A stretch of DNA of 64,000 bases from Anaeramoeba ignava (Eukaryota; Metamonada; Anaeramoebidae). Made by a program: the position numbers and the translations under genes. Below are positions 1-11,416 of the stretch, in pieces (position 1 is the stretch's first letter; each line of letters starts with the position of its first letter). The stretch is taken from NCBI GenBank assembly GCA_028826165.1, contig JAPDFW010000077.1, positions 186,001 to 250,000 on the forward strand, written 5' to 3'. The notes under the pieces are model-generated. The model did not search any database and was not told the origin of the DNA. It worked only from the letters and a program-made list of their open reading frames with translations.

Positions 1-692
1 TCAATCAAATAACTATCCAATTCACCTTTATTCCAATCTTCAAAAATTTGAGCAATTTTTTGGGGTTGCAACTTCAAAACCTTTCTCAAAATATCATAAG
101 CTTCAGCAATCAATTGCATATCAGCATATTCAATAGCATTATGGACGGATTTGACGTAGTGACCAGCACCTCTAGGACCAATATAGTCAACACAAGGACG
201 ACCATCATCAGCTTTTGCACTGATTAATTCAAGAATGTGCTTGACATCATTCCAGGCCTCAGGAGAACCACCAGGCATGATACTTGGGCCGTTAAGTGCG
301 CCTTCTTCACCTCCACTTACTCCAACTCCCATAAATTTGATCCCCTTTTCTTCAAGCATTATTGCTCTTCTTTCTGTATCTTCAAAAAAGCTATTTCCAC
401 AATCCATGATCAGATCTCCTTTTTCCAAATAATTCAATAACTGCTCAATTACACTATCTACTGGTTTCCCGGCAACGACCATAATGATTATTTTTCTTGG
501 TTTGCTGAGCAAGTTTACAAATCCTTCTAATTTTTCTGATGATACTATGTTCTTGTCTCCGTTTTGTTTCATGAAATTCTCAGTTCTTGAATATGTTCGA
601 TTGTAAACTGCTACTTTGAACTTGTTTCTTTCAATGTTCAATGCGAGATTTCCTCCCATTGTTGATAATCCTATAACTCCAATATCTGCCAT
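1..692 (-). CDS. gnd: 6-phosphogluconate dehydrogenase, decarboxylating (N-terminal part)
   Basis: The frame is open from the ATG at 692-690 to the left edge, giving 230 residues of an enzyme that is normally about 470-490 long. 6PGDH oxidises 6-phosphogluconate to ribulose 5-phosphate and CO2 and makes NADPH in the cytosolic pentose phosphate pathway. Visible motifs are the N-terminal Rossmann loop GVIGLSTMGGNLALN, the YNRT turn that reads NADP phosphate, the MDCGNS segment, the substrate loop GVSGGEEGALNGPS, and GHYVKSVHN with the catalytic lysine. The order and spacing fit the family. One small oddity is KSVHNAIEY where KMVHNGIEY is usual. The remaining catalytic and helical C-terminal domain lies outside the window. 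No intron is needed in the visible part. The start is followed at once by the beta-strand of the Rossmann fold, so it is secure. Confidence 0.95.
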   Translation of the reverse strand, partial: MADIGVIGLSTMGGNLALNIERNKFKVAVYNRTYSRTENFMKQNGDKNIVSSEKLEGFVNLLSKPRKIIIMVVAGKPVDSVIEQLLNYLEKGDLIMDCGNSFFEDTERRAIMLEEKGIKFMGVGVSGGEEGALNGPSIMPGGSPEAWNDVKHILELISAKADDGRPCVDYIGPRGAGHYVKSVHNAIEYADMQLIAEAYDILRKVLKLQPQKIAQIFEDWNKGELDSYLI

Positions 693-3443
693 TTTTTAAT
701 TTAATTTCAAATTTTTTTGGATTGTGAAAAATAAAATTGAAAAATGATTTCCAAAATTTTTTTTTCTTTTAAATTATTTATTTTTTATTTGATTTTCCAA
801 AAATATTTTTTTTTAGGGGAATATATTTTTAATTAATACACGTGTTAAATATTAATCAAACAGGGGATACAAAAAAAACAATTCAAGATTTACTTTTCTT
901 TATCTTTATCTTTTTCTTTATTAAATTTATTCCATTTTTTTTAAATATAAATATTTATTTAATTTAATTAAATATATTCCACTTTTTTTAAATATAAATA
1001 TTTATTTAATTTAATTAAATATATTCTATTTTTTTTAAATATAAATATTAATTAGATTTATTAAATTTATTCCACTTTTTTTAAATATAAATATTTATTA
1101 AATTTATTCCATTTTTTTAAATATAAATATTTATTAAATTTAATTAAATTTATTCCACTTTTTTTAAATATAAATATTTATTAAATTTAATTAAATTTAT
1201 TCCACTTTTTAAATATAAATATTTATTTAATTTATTTAAATTTATTCCATTTTTTTTAAATATAAATATTTATTTAATTTAATTAAATTTATTCCACTTT
1301 TTAAATATAAATATTTATTAAATTTAATTAAATATATTCCATTTTTTTTAAATATAAATATTTATTTAATTTAATTAAATTTATTCCATTTTTTTTAAAT
1401 ATAAATATTTATTTAATTTATTCTAAATTTATTCCATTTTTAAATATAAATATTTATTAAATTTTTTATTTTTAAAATATAAATATTTAATTAATTTTTA
1501 TTCCACTTTTTTTAAATATAAATATTTAATTAATTTAATTAAATTTATTTCATTTTTTTTAAAAATAAATATTTATTAATTTTAATTAAATTTATTTCAT
1601 TTTTTAAATATAAATATTTATTTAATTTAATTAATTTTATTCCATTTTTTTTTAAATATAAATATTTATTAAATTTAATTAAATTTATTCCACTTTTTAA
1701 ATATAAATATTTATTAAATTTATTCCATTTTTTTTTAATATAAATATTTATTTAATTTAATTAAATTTATTCCACTTTTTAAATATAAATATTTAATTTA
1801 ATTTAATTTAAATTTATTTCATTTTTAAATATAAATATTTATTAAATTTAATTAAATATATTCCATTTTTTTTAAATATAAATATTTATTTAATTTTATT
1901 AAATTTATTCCATTTTTTTTAAATATAAATATTTATTTAATTTATTCTAAATTTATTCCATTTTTTTTAAATATAAATATTTATTAAATTTAATTTTATT
2001 CCATTTTTAAATATAAATATTTATTTAATTTATTTCATTTTTTTTAAATATAAATATTTATTTAATTTATTTAAATATATTCCACTTTTTTAAATATAAA
2101 TATTTATTAAATTTATTCCATTTTTTTAAATATAAATATTTATTTAATTTTATTCCACTTTTTTTAAATATAATTATTTATTTAATTTATTTTAAATATA
2201 TTCCACTTTTTTAAATATAAATATTTATTAAATTTATTAAATTTATTCTATTTTTTTTAAATATAAATCTTTATTAAATTTATTCCATTTTTTTTAAATA
2301 TAAATATTTATTAAATTTATTCCACTTTTTTTAAATATAAATATTTATTAAATTTATTCCATTTTTTTAAATATAAATATTTATTTAATTTAATTAAATT
2401 TATTCCACTTTTTTAAATATAAATATTTATTAAATTTAATTAAATTTATTCCATTTTTTTTAAATATAAATATTTATTTAATTTATTTAAATTTATTCCA
2501 TTTTTTTAAATATAAATATTTATTAAATTTATTAAATTTATTCCACTTTTTTTAAATATAAATATTTATTAAATTTATTAAATTTATTCCATTTTTAAAT
2601 ATAAATTTTTATTAAATTTATTCCATTTTTTTTAAAATATAAATATTTATTAATTTTATTCCATTTTTTTAAATATAAATATTTAATTAAAAATTTAATT
2701 AAATATATTCCATTTTTAAATATAAATATTTAATTAATTTAATTAAATTTATTCCACTTTTTAAATATAAATATTTATTAAATTTATTCTTAAATTTATT
2801 CCATTTTTTTAAATATAAATAAATTTTTAATTTATTAATTTATTCCATTTTTAAATATAATTATTTATTTAAATTAATTAAATTTAGTTTATTTTAAATT
2901 GTAAGGAATTTTGTTTTTAAATTAAAATTTTTTCCTCATTTGATCAATTTATTTTTTTTTAAAAAAGCAAAAAAAATTAAGAAATTTAGATTTAAATTTA
3001 AATTTAAATTTTAAAAAAGAAAATTAAATAAAATAATGTAAAATAGTTTTATTTTATTATTAAAAAATTTTTTTTTAATTAAATTAGTAAATAAAATTAA
3101 ATAATTAGTAATTTTTATTTTAAATAAAAAAAATAAATAAATAGATCAATTTTAATTTTATTTTTAATTTTAATTTTAGTTTTAATTTTAATTTTTAGTT
3201 TTAGTTTTTAACGAAAGCAAAAAGCAAAAAGCAAAAAAAAAAAGAAAAATTAATAAAAAGAAGAAGAAGAAAAAATATTAAAAAAAAAAAATAAAAAAAA
3301 AAAAAATTTTTTTAATTAAAAAAAAAACCATTTTTTCATTTCTCAAACTATTAATTATTCACCATAATAAATACAATTCATCAAAAAAAAAAAAATTTAA
3401 TTTAAATTTAATTTAATTTAATTTAATAAAAAACAAATTGAAA
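693..3443. other. Divergent intergenic region, mostly minisatellite
   Basis: This spacer separates the divergent 6PGDH and 3444-5282 genes. About 930-2885 is a degenerate tandem repeat (separate entry). The flanks are A/T homopolymer runs. At 3083-3110 there are two copies of ATTAGTAA, a motif also seen upstream of other genes here, and at about 3210-3240 three AAAGCAAA units. I see no gene in it. Confidence 0.8.
930..2885. repeat. 2-kb AT minisatellite with TTATTCCA/TTTTTAAATATAAATATTTATT units
   Basis: Roughly forty degenerate copies of a unit of about 40-55 bp. Each holds a TTATTCCA or TTATTCCAC block, a T-run, AAATATAAATATTTATT, and a variable number of AATT spacers. The + strand contains C but essentially no G. 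A related but distinct array built on TTATTCCACTTTTTATT lies at 20700-21545. Confidence 0.95.
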
Positions 3444-5282
3444 ATGCAAAAAATGAGTCTAGTAAAAATTGAGAAATTTCCAGTTAAATTTGAATGTGCA
3501 CAACTCAACGAAGAACTTGCACCAATTGATTCAAAAGCAGAAATTGAAATCGACCCCAAAACAATAAAATTCCATTCAAATCAAATTTCGAAAACGTTCA
3601 CAATTCCGGCATTTATCAGCTTATCGCTTCATAAAAACAATCCAGCAGTAGTACTTTTAACAAAAAATGCAGAAAAAAAAGAAGATGAAGTAAAAATCCT
3701 AATTGGATTTGAAGAAGCCAAGAAACGCCTAGAATTTCTTAAGATTTGGTTAGCGGTTATTGACCCAATTATCAAAATAGAAAAAAAAACGGTGCAAATC
3801 CCCCCAAAAAAAGATGGAGAAGAGAAGAAACCTGATAATCTTATGCCCGAAAGATTGGAATTCGATGTTTCTGTATTGGATACAAAGAAAACCAAAATTG
3901 GAACGACCAAATTGATTCTAACGCAAGATAATTTCCACATTGAAGGTCCAGGAGTCACAAGAAAGGATCTTTTCCGGAAATCAGTCCAAGTAAAACAGCA
4001 GGAAAAAGACCCCCTTCTTATTCAAATAATTTTGGACAGACAAAGCGGCTTTTTGGCATGTACTCAACTCGAATTTTTTTTCTTCAAATTTAGTGAGAAA
4101 AGCGAGTCGGAAAAATTCCAAAAATACTTTAGCATCGTTCGCACAAAAGTGACTAAGGCACATTCTTTCAGGGGAAAGGTTCATATGGAAGACAACAAGA
4201 CCGAGTCAGGCCATATTGTTTTGGATCCAACAAACCTCCAGTTGAAAATTGGAGACAAAATTTTTAACGGCAAAATTCCCGAGATTAATATTAAGAAATC
4301 CAAAACGGACGAGTGTCAGATCTTGCTTAAAATAGTGGAAAATTCTTTCCTGTTCGATTTTTTCGATAAAGATGATGCTCAACGATTTTTGACACAATTC
4401 AAGGAAATCGTAGTTCATATTCAGACTCAGAAAATTTTTCCGAATACAAATATTGTTGTCAAGAAAATCAACCCCAACCAAACACGTTTTGCTGCTGAGT
4501 TGCTCGACACCACAAACAAGAAGCTCGATGAAGGATATGTTCATCTTGAGGGAGAGCAGTTCGAAATTATTATGAAAAAGATCCAATATAATGATCTCTT
4601 TAGAAAAAATGTCAACTTGACTTTCTTAAAACATGACAAAAGAATCATGAAAATTGTCTTCACAAAAAGCATAGAGAAAAGTGTTTTTGCTTGTTCTAAA
4701 GTCAGAAATATTCATGTTCGTTTCATTTTTGAAGAAGATCTCAAACTCTTCCGCGAAAAACTCTATCAATCACAGAAATCCTTTTTGCCTGAAAAGAAAG
4801 AATCAGAACCTCGAGAAATAATCATTCTTAAGTCACCAATTGAAAAACCAATTGAAAAACCAACTGAAAAACCAACTGAAAAACCAACTGAAAAACCAAC
4901 TGAAAAACCAACTGAAAAACCAATTGAAAAACCAATTGAAAAACCAACTGAAAAACCAATTGAAAAACCAACTGAAAAATCCAAATCTGAAAATCCCTCT
5001 TTTAATGTTACCCATGTTAATACTCAAGACACTGATCTTATTGAAAGAGTTACCCTTATTATTCTAGAAGATGTTTTCAAAATGGAACGTGAGTTTTTAT
5101 CTCCAAAAGAATTTTTACTTGCTGATTGCGCATTAAAAACACCTCCAAACAAAAAACTCCTCCTTAGATTAGAACCTTTAAATGAAATTCCAATGGTTAT
5201 TAAATTTGATACTGAAGAAGAAGCAACTCATTTCATAAATGAATTCCAAGACGCTCGTTATAAGGCAAATCATAAAGATTAA
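3444..5282 (+). CDS. Unrecognised 612-aa protein with repeated PH-like modules and a KPTE/KPIE minisatellite
   Basis: Single-exon frame of 612 residues. The ATG at 3444 is taken as the start; a second ATG in frame at 3453 is equally possible. I do not recognise the family. Four or five segments of about 100 residues each look alike: a run of beta-strand-like stretches (for example [27 protein letters not shown]) ending in a helix with the pattern F-x-x-x-L/F-R. This pattern resembles PH-like folds, but that is inference. Residues about 465-512 are a 12-bp coding repeat giving twelve KP(T/I)E units, probably a flexible linker. A last module follows at about 525-612. No signal peptide or membrane segment is visible, so it is probably cytosolic, perhaps a membrane- or cytoskeleton-binding scaffold. 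The non-repeat part has ordinary codon use, which supports a real gene. Confidence 0.8.
   Translation: MQKMSLVKIEKFPVKFECAQLNEELAPIDSKAEIEIDPKTIKFHSNQISKTFTIPAFISLSLHKNNPAVVLLTKNAEKKEDEVKILIGFEEAKKRLEFLKIWLAVIDPIIKIEKKTVQIPPKKDGEEKKPDNLMPERLEFDVSVLDTKKTKIGTTKLILTQDNFHIEGPGVTRKDLFRKSVQVKQQEKDPLLIQIILDRQSGFLACTQLEFFFFKFSEKSESEKFQKYFSIVRTKVTKAHSFRGKVHMEDNKTESGHIVLDPTNLQLKIGDKIFNGKIPEINIKKSKTDECQILLKIVENSFLFDFFDKDDAQRFLTQFKEIVVHIQTQKIFPNTNIVVKKINPNQTRFAAELLDTTNKKLDEGYVHLEGEQFEIIMKKIQYNDLFRKNVNLTFLKHDKRIMKIVFTKSIEKSVFACSKVRNIHVRFIFEEDLKLFREKLYQSQKSFLPEKKESEPREIIILKSPIEKPIEKPTEKPTEKPTEKPTEKPTEKPIEKPIEKPTEKPIEKPTEKSKSENPSFNVTHVNTQDTDLIERVTLIILEDVFKMEREFLSPKEFLLADCALKTPPNKKLLLRLEPLNEIPMVIKFDTEEEATHFINEFQDARYKANHKD
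4838..4980 (+). repeat. In-frame 12-bp coding minisatellite (KPTE/KPIE)
   Basis: Twelve copies of CCAACTGAAAAA or CCAATTGAAAAA stand head to tail inside the 612-aa gene. Only the T/I codon varies. As the unit is a multiple of three, copy number can change without breaking the frame. Confidence 0.95.
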
Positions 5283-5535
5283 CAAAAAGGTTTAATTTTT
5301 CTTTTCAAATTTTTCTTTTCAATTTTTTCTTTTCATTTCATTTTTTTTTCAATTTTTTCATTTCAATTTTAATTCTCTTTTTCTTCCCTTTTTTCATTCC
5401 AAATAAATAAGTTCAGAAAATCAAAAAAAAAAATTTAAAAAAAAAGAAAAAGAATTTTATTTAAAAAATCACAAACAAAAAATAATAATAATAATAACAA
5501 TAATAACAATAATAACAATAATAAATTTTTGGATT

Positions 5536-6534
5536 TTATAAATAATGTTTTCTTTCATTTGGTAAAATTAATTCATTTTTTTCTTTTTGTTTTGAAGTAT
5601 TTTCTTGAAAAAAATCTTGATAATGAATTTTTTTATGTGGATAAGGAATTTGATTTGGAGTTTGATTTGGAATTTTGTTTTTAATTGAATCTGGAATTGG
5701 ATTGAGAACTATATTTGGAATTTTGTTTTTAATTGAATTTGGAATTTTGTTTTTAATTGAATTTGAAATTTGATTTGAAAATTGATTTGGAATTTGATTT
5801 GAAATTTGATTTGGAATTTGATTTGGAATTTGATTTGAAATTTGATTTGGATTTTGATTTGGAATTTGATTTGAATTTTGATTTGGAATTTGATTTGGAA
5901 TTCTGTTTTTAATTGAATCTGGAATTGGATTGAGAACTATATTTGGAATTTTGTTTTTAATTGAATTTGAAATTTGATTTGAAATTTGATTTGAAATTTG
6001 ATTTGAAATTTGATTTGGAATTTGATTTGAAATTTGATTTGATTTGAAATTTGATTTGAAATTTGATTTGGATTTTGATTTGGAATTTGATTTGGAATTT
6101 GATTTGAATTTGATTTGGAATTTGATTTGGAATTCTGTTTTTTTGAATTTGGAAATTTTGTTATATTTGGAATTTGTTTTTTTTTGAATTTGGAATTTGA
6201 TTTGAATTTTTGAAATTTTGAATTTGATTTGATTTGAAAATTTGAAAATTTGATTTAAAAATTTGATTTGAATTTTGATTTGGATTTTTGATTTTTGGAT
6301 TTGGATTTTTGGATTTTGATTTGGATTTTTTTGGATTTGATTTGAATTTGAAGATTGATTTAAAGATTGGTTTAAAGTTTGATATGTATTTGTATTTTGG
6401 TTTAAAGATTGATTTAAAGATTGATAGGTATTTGGGTTTTGATTTGGGTTTTGATTTGGGTTTTGATTTGGAATTTGATTTAAAGTTTGGTTTAAAGTTT
6501 GGTATGTATTTTGATTTGTATTTGTATTTGTATT
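5536..6534 (-). other. Displaced Q/N/P/S-rich reading frame, probable C-terminal tail of the CDK gene
   Basis: On the minus strand, one frame is free of stops from 6534 down to a TAA at 5538-5536, about 332 codons. It has no ATG. It begins with NT, NQNP and NQSL repeats, continues with NQIPNQIS-type repeats, and ends in a non-repetitive stretch containing PYPHKKIHYQDFFQEN and LPNERKHYL. That end looks like a genuine protein C-terminus. It lies directly downstream of the kinase frame, which runs into a stop at 6494-6492 after switching from QNQN to KIQIQ. The two frames overlap by about 40 bp and differ by one base. No GT is present nearby that would allow an intron. I infer that this is the kinase tail, separated by a one-base change within the repeat (real or a sequencing error). 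Confidence 0.6.
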
Positions 6535-9500
6535 TTAATTTTATTTTGATTTTGATTTTGATTTTGATTTTGATTTTGATTTTGATTTGAAATTTGATTT
6601 TGATTTTGATTTTGATTTAGATTTGGATTTAGATTTAATTTTAAATTTAATTTTGGATTTCGTTTTTTTTGTTTTAACAATTTATAAGAATTTAAAGAAA
6701 GTTTGCTTTGTTTTGGATTAAAAGTTTGATTTGAAGAAAAAGAATTAGGTTGGTCTTTAAAACTTTTGGGAATATTGTGATTGGCAATTCTTTGATTTTG
6801 AATATTTTTTTCAACAAAAATATCATTTTTAAGATTACTAAAAGCTTTTGAACGGGATTTTAAACTAAGATGTCTACGCTGGTCTTTGACATCGATTTCA
6901 TAACAAGAAGAGTAAGCCTGAAATGAATTGATTTGTGCAGGCATTGGATCCGTCCAGAAGAAATCATGATCCAGAGCTTTCTGAGCAGTAAAACGTCTTT
7001 CGGGATCCAAATCAAGTAATTTTTCAAGTAAATCAATTCCTTCAGAACAGATCAAAATCCTGAACTTATTTTGGATATTTGAGCAGTAATCCTTTTTGAT
7101 TGAATATTTCTGCATTAAAGGAAGATACTCAGCACTTTTCCAACCACATGAATCTGGAGATCCACAAAGACTAAATATGAGATCCAATTGATCCAACACA
7201 TTGCTGCCTGGAAATAAGGGTTTTCTCATAAAAAGTTCTGCAAGCACACAGCCAGCCGACCACATATCAATTGCGGGAGAATGTTTCTTTGTTCCGAGTA
7301 GGAGTTCTGGGGCTCGGTACCAGAGAGTTACAACTAAACTTGTGTCGATATTTTTTGAATTCTGAAACGATCTTGCCAATCCAAAATCCGCGAGTTTGAG
7401 TTCACCTTTGTTGTTGATTAATAGATTCGCTGCCTTTACATCACGATGAACTATTTGCTTTTTGTGGCAGTAAAGCAGAGCTTCAAGGAGCTGCTGGAAA
7501 TAGCATTTAATTTGGGGAAGTGAAAAATTTGGAATTTGAGGTGAATTAGTTAATCCAACTAAATCATGATCCATGTATTCAAATACTAAATAGAATTCAG
7601 TAAGGTTCTCCCTTGTTTCCTCTTCTAATCTTGAGGTTACTATCTCTTTTAGTTTGATGATATTTTTGTGATCCAATTTTTGAAGTATCATGATTTCTCT
7701 TAATGCTGTTATTGGAAATCCTTCTTTTTCTTGAACTACTTTGATTTTTTTAAGAGCTATAATTTCTCCTGTTTTTTTCTCCCGTGCTTTGATTACTTTT
7801 CCATAAGTTCCATCTCCAATTATTTTGATTTGTTCAAATTCATTAATTTCTCGAGAATTATATTTTAATAATCTTTTTGAAATGATATCTTTTTCATTTC
7901 TTTTTATTTTTTTAAATAAATATTGATTAAATATTAATTAAATATTAATAAAATATTAATTAAATATTAATTAAATATTAATTAAATATTAATTAAATAT
8001 TAATTAAATATTGATTAAATATTGATAAAATATTAAATAAATATTAATTAAATATTGATTAAATATTAATTAAATATTAATTAAATATTAATTAAATATT
8101 AATTAAATATTAATTAAATATTAAATAAATATTAATTAAATATTAAATGAATATTAAATATTAATTAAATATTGATTAAATATTAATTAAATATTGATTA
8201 AATATTATTAATTAAATAATAATTAAATATTAAATTAAAAATAAATATTGATTAAATATTAATTAAATATTGATTAAATATATTAATTAAATATTAATTA
8301 AATATTAATAATTAAATATTAATTAAATATTAATTAAATATTAATTAAATATTAATTAAATATTGATTAAATATTAATTAAATATTTAATTAAATATTAA
8401 TTAAATATTAATTAAATATTAATTAATTTTAAATATTAATTAAATATTAATTAAATATTAAATAAAATAAATATTAATTAAATATTAAATTTAAATATTA
8501 AAATGATTAAATATTGAAATTAAATATTAAAGATTAAATAAATATTAAATAAATATTAAATAAAAATAAAATTAATTAAATAAATATTAATTAAATAAAT
8601 ATTAATTAAATATTAATTAAAATATTAATTAAATATTAATAAAAAATATTAATTAAATATTAATTAAATATTAATTAAATATTAATTAAATATTAATTAA
8701 ATATATTAAATATTAATTAAAATATTAATTAAATATTAATTAAAATAAAAATATTAATTAAATATTGATTAAATATTAATTAAATATTGATTAAATATTA
8801 ATTAAAATATTAATTAAATATTAATTAAATATTAAATAAATATTAATTAAATATTAATTAAATATAAATATTAATTAAATAATTATTAAATAATTAAATA
8901 TTAATTAAATATTGATTAATTAAATATTAATTAAATATTAATTAAATATTAATTAAATATATTAATTAAATATTAATTAAATATTAATTAAATATTAATT
9001 AAATATTAATTAAATATTAATTAAATAAATATTAATTAAATATTAATTAAATATTAATTAAATATTAATTAAATATTAATTAAATATTACTAAATAAATA
9101 TTAATTAAATATTAATTAAATATTAATTAAATATTAAATATTAATTAAATATTAATTAAATATTATTAAATATTGATTAAATATTAATTAAATATTAAAT
9201 AAATATTAATTAAATATTGATTAAATATTAATTAAATATTGATTAAATATTAATTAAATATTAATTAAATATTAATTAAATATAATTAAAATATTAAATA
9301 TTATTAAATATTGATTGATTAAATATTAATTAAATATTAAATATTAATTAAATATTGATTAAATATTAATTAAATATTAATTAAATATTAATTAAATATT
9401 GATTAAATATTGATTAAATATTAATTAAATATTAATTAAATATTAATTAAATATTAATTAAATATTAATTAAATATTGATTAAATATTAATTAAATATTA

Positions 9501-9713
9501 ATTAAATATTGATTAAATATTGATTAAATATTAATTAAATATTGATTAAATATTGATTAAATATTAATAAAATAGAGGTTAAGTAGAATAAATTTGTGGG
9601 TTAAATTGGATAATTTTTTGTTAAGAATTTGGAATTTTTCAATTAAAATTTTTTGTAATTAAATTTAAAAATAATTTATTAATTGAAATAACAAACTTTT
9701 TTTGTTGATTCAT
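6492..9713 (-). CDS. CDK9/CDK12-like transcriptional cyclin-dependent kinase (PITALRE class)
   Basis: Two exons are inferred: 9713-9697 (ATG plus 17 nt) and 7899-6492, joined across 9696-7900 (GTTTGT...AAAAAG). The join restores frame and gives 474 residues. The kinase domain runs from about residue 27: glycine loop IGDGTYGKV, ALKKIK lysine, PITALREI (the C-helix signature of CDK9-type kinases), HRDVKAANLL catalytic loop, DFGLARSF, and WYRAPELLLG. Such kinases pair with cyclin T or K and phosphorylate the RNA polymerase II C-terminal domain in the nucleus. The C-terminus after about residue 340 becomes Q/N-rich and stops at 6492, while an open Q/N-rich frame continues in another phase to 5536. 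Exon 1 is short, but it has the same GTTTGT donor as Rab1, which supports it. The kinase call is firm. The first exon and the tail are inferred. Confidence 0.88.
7900..9696 (-). repeat. Intron 1 of the CDK gene filled with an 11-bp satellite
   Basis: From about 7921 to 9570 the intron is an array with consensus AATATTAATTA, with scattered single-base changes and small indels. The donor GTTTGTTA is at 9696 and the acceptor AG at 7901-7900. On the transcribed strand G is almost absent; the one internal AG/GT that I find is near 9088-9092. The piece at 9575-9690 is non-repetitive. Confidence 0.85.
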
Positions 9714-11416
9714 GAATGAGTGAAAAATTTAAAAATTTTTGAATTAAATTGAACCAAATAAAAAAAAAAAAAAGATTCAAAAGAAAAAAATGAAAAAAAA
9801 AAATTTAAAAAGAAAATAAAAAAGAAAAAAATGAAAAAGAAAAAGAAAGGGTAATAAAAAAAATTATTAAATGAGAGAAAAAAAAATTTTTTCCTGTTTT
9901 TATTGTTTGTTCGTATTAAATTTGAAAGGTAAAAAAAAAAATTGAATTGCCACGTTTCAAAAAAAAAATTAATTAAAAAATTAAATGGAATTTTGTTTTA
10001 AATTGTTTTAAATTGAATTTTGTTTTAAATTTTGTTTTAAATTTTGTTTTAAATTTTGTTTTAAATTTTGTTTTAAATTTTGTTTTAAATTTAATTATAA
10101 TTTTGTTTTAAATTTTGTTTTAAATTTTGTTTATAATTTTGATTATAATTTTGATTATAATTTTGTTTTAAATTTTGTTTTAAATTTTGTTTTAAATTGT
10201 TTTAAATTTTGTTTTAAATTTTGATTATAATTTTGTTTTAAATTTTGATTATAATTTTTATTGTAATTTTGATGTAAATTTTGTTTTAAATTTTGTTTTA
10301 AATTTTGTTTTAAATTGTTTTAAATTTTGTTTTAAATTGTGTTTTAAATTTTGATTTAAATTTTGATTATAATTTTGTTTTAAATTTTGTTTTGAATTTT
10401 GTTTTAAATTTTGTTTTAAATTTTGTTTTAAATTTTGTTTTAAATTTTGTTTTAAATTTTGTTTTAAATTTTGTTTTAAATTGTTTTTTAAATTTTGTTT
10501 TAAATTGTTTTAAATATTGTTTTAAATATTGTTTTAAATTTTTTATAATTTTGTTTTAAATTTTGTTTATAATTTTGATTATAATTTTGATTATAATTTT
10601 GATTTAAATTTTGATTATAATTTTGATTATAATTTTGATTTAAATTTTGATTATAATTTTGATTATAATTTTGATTTAAATTTTGATTATAATTTTGTTT
10701 ATAATTTTGTTTTAAATATTGATTATAATATTGATTATAATATTGATTATAATTTTGATTTAAATTTTGATTTAAATTTTGATTTAAATTTTGTTTTAAA
10801 TTGTTTTAAATTTTGATTTAAATTTTGATTATAATTTTATTGTAAATTTGTTTTAAATTTTGTTTTAAATTTTGTTTTAAATTTAATTATAATTTTGTTT
10901 TAAATTTTATTGTAAATTTGTTTTAAATTTTGTTTTAAATTTTGATTATAATTGTGTTTTAAATTTTGTTTTAAATTGTTTTAAATTTTGTTTTAAATTG
11001 TTTTAAATATTGTTTTAAATATTGTTTTAAATTTTTTATAATTTTGTTTTAAATTTTGATTTAAATTTTGATTATAATTTTGATTATAATTTTGTTTTAA
11101 ATTTTGTTTTAAATTTTGATTATAATTGTGTTTTAAATTTTGTTTTAAATTGTTTTAAATTTTGTTTTAAATTTTGTTTTAAATTTTGATTTAAATTTTG
11201 ATTATAATTTTGTTTTAAATTTTGTTTTAAATTTTGTTTTAAATTTTGATTAAATATTGATTTAAATTTTGATTGTAATTTTGATTTAAATTTTGATTAT
11301 AATTTTGATTTAAATTTTGTTTTAAATTTTGATTATAATTTTGATTATAATTTTGATTTAAATTTTGATTTAAATTTTGTTTTAAATATTGATTATAATT
11401 TTGATTTAAATTTTGT
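9714..11416. repeat. 12-bp satellite (TTTTAAATTTTG) downstream of the prenylcysteine oxidase gene
   Basis: From about 9990 to 11415 there are over one hundred copies of a 12-bp unit, ATTTTGTTTTAA and its variant ATTTTGATTATA. The + strand has G but almost no C, so the strand of the minus-strand gene just upstream is G-free. Reading frames across it give Q/N/Y/L strings with no stop for up to 100 codons, but I do not regard these as coding. The stretch 9714-9990, between the CDK start and the array, is A-rich and holds nothing recognisable. Confidence 0.9.

Noticed and set aside
930-2885. Possible CRISPR or centromere-like array
   Set aside because: Units are degenerate and contiguous, with no unique spacers; a eukaryotic minisatellite explains it. 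Nothing links it to a centromere.
4766-5067. Open frames giving [14 protein letters not shown] and KNQLKNQL strings
   Set aside because: They are other-frame readings of the KPTE/KPIE minisatellite in the 612-aa gene.
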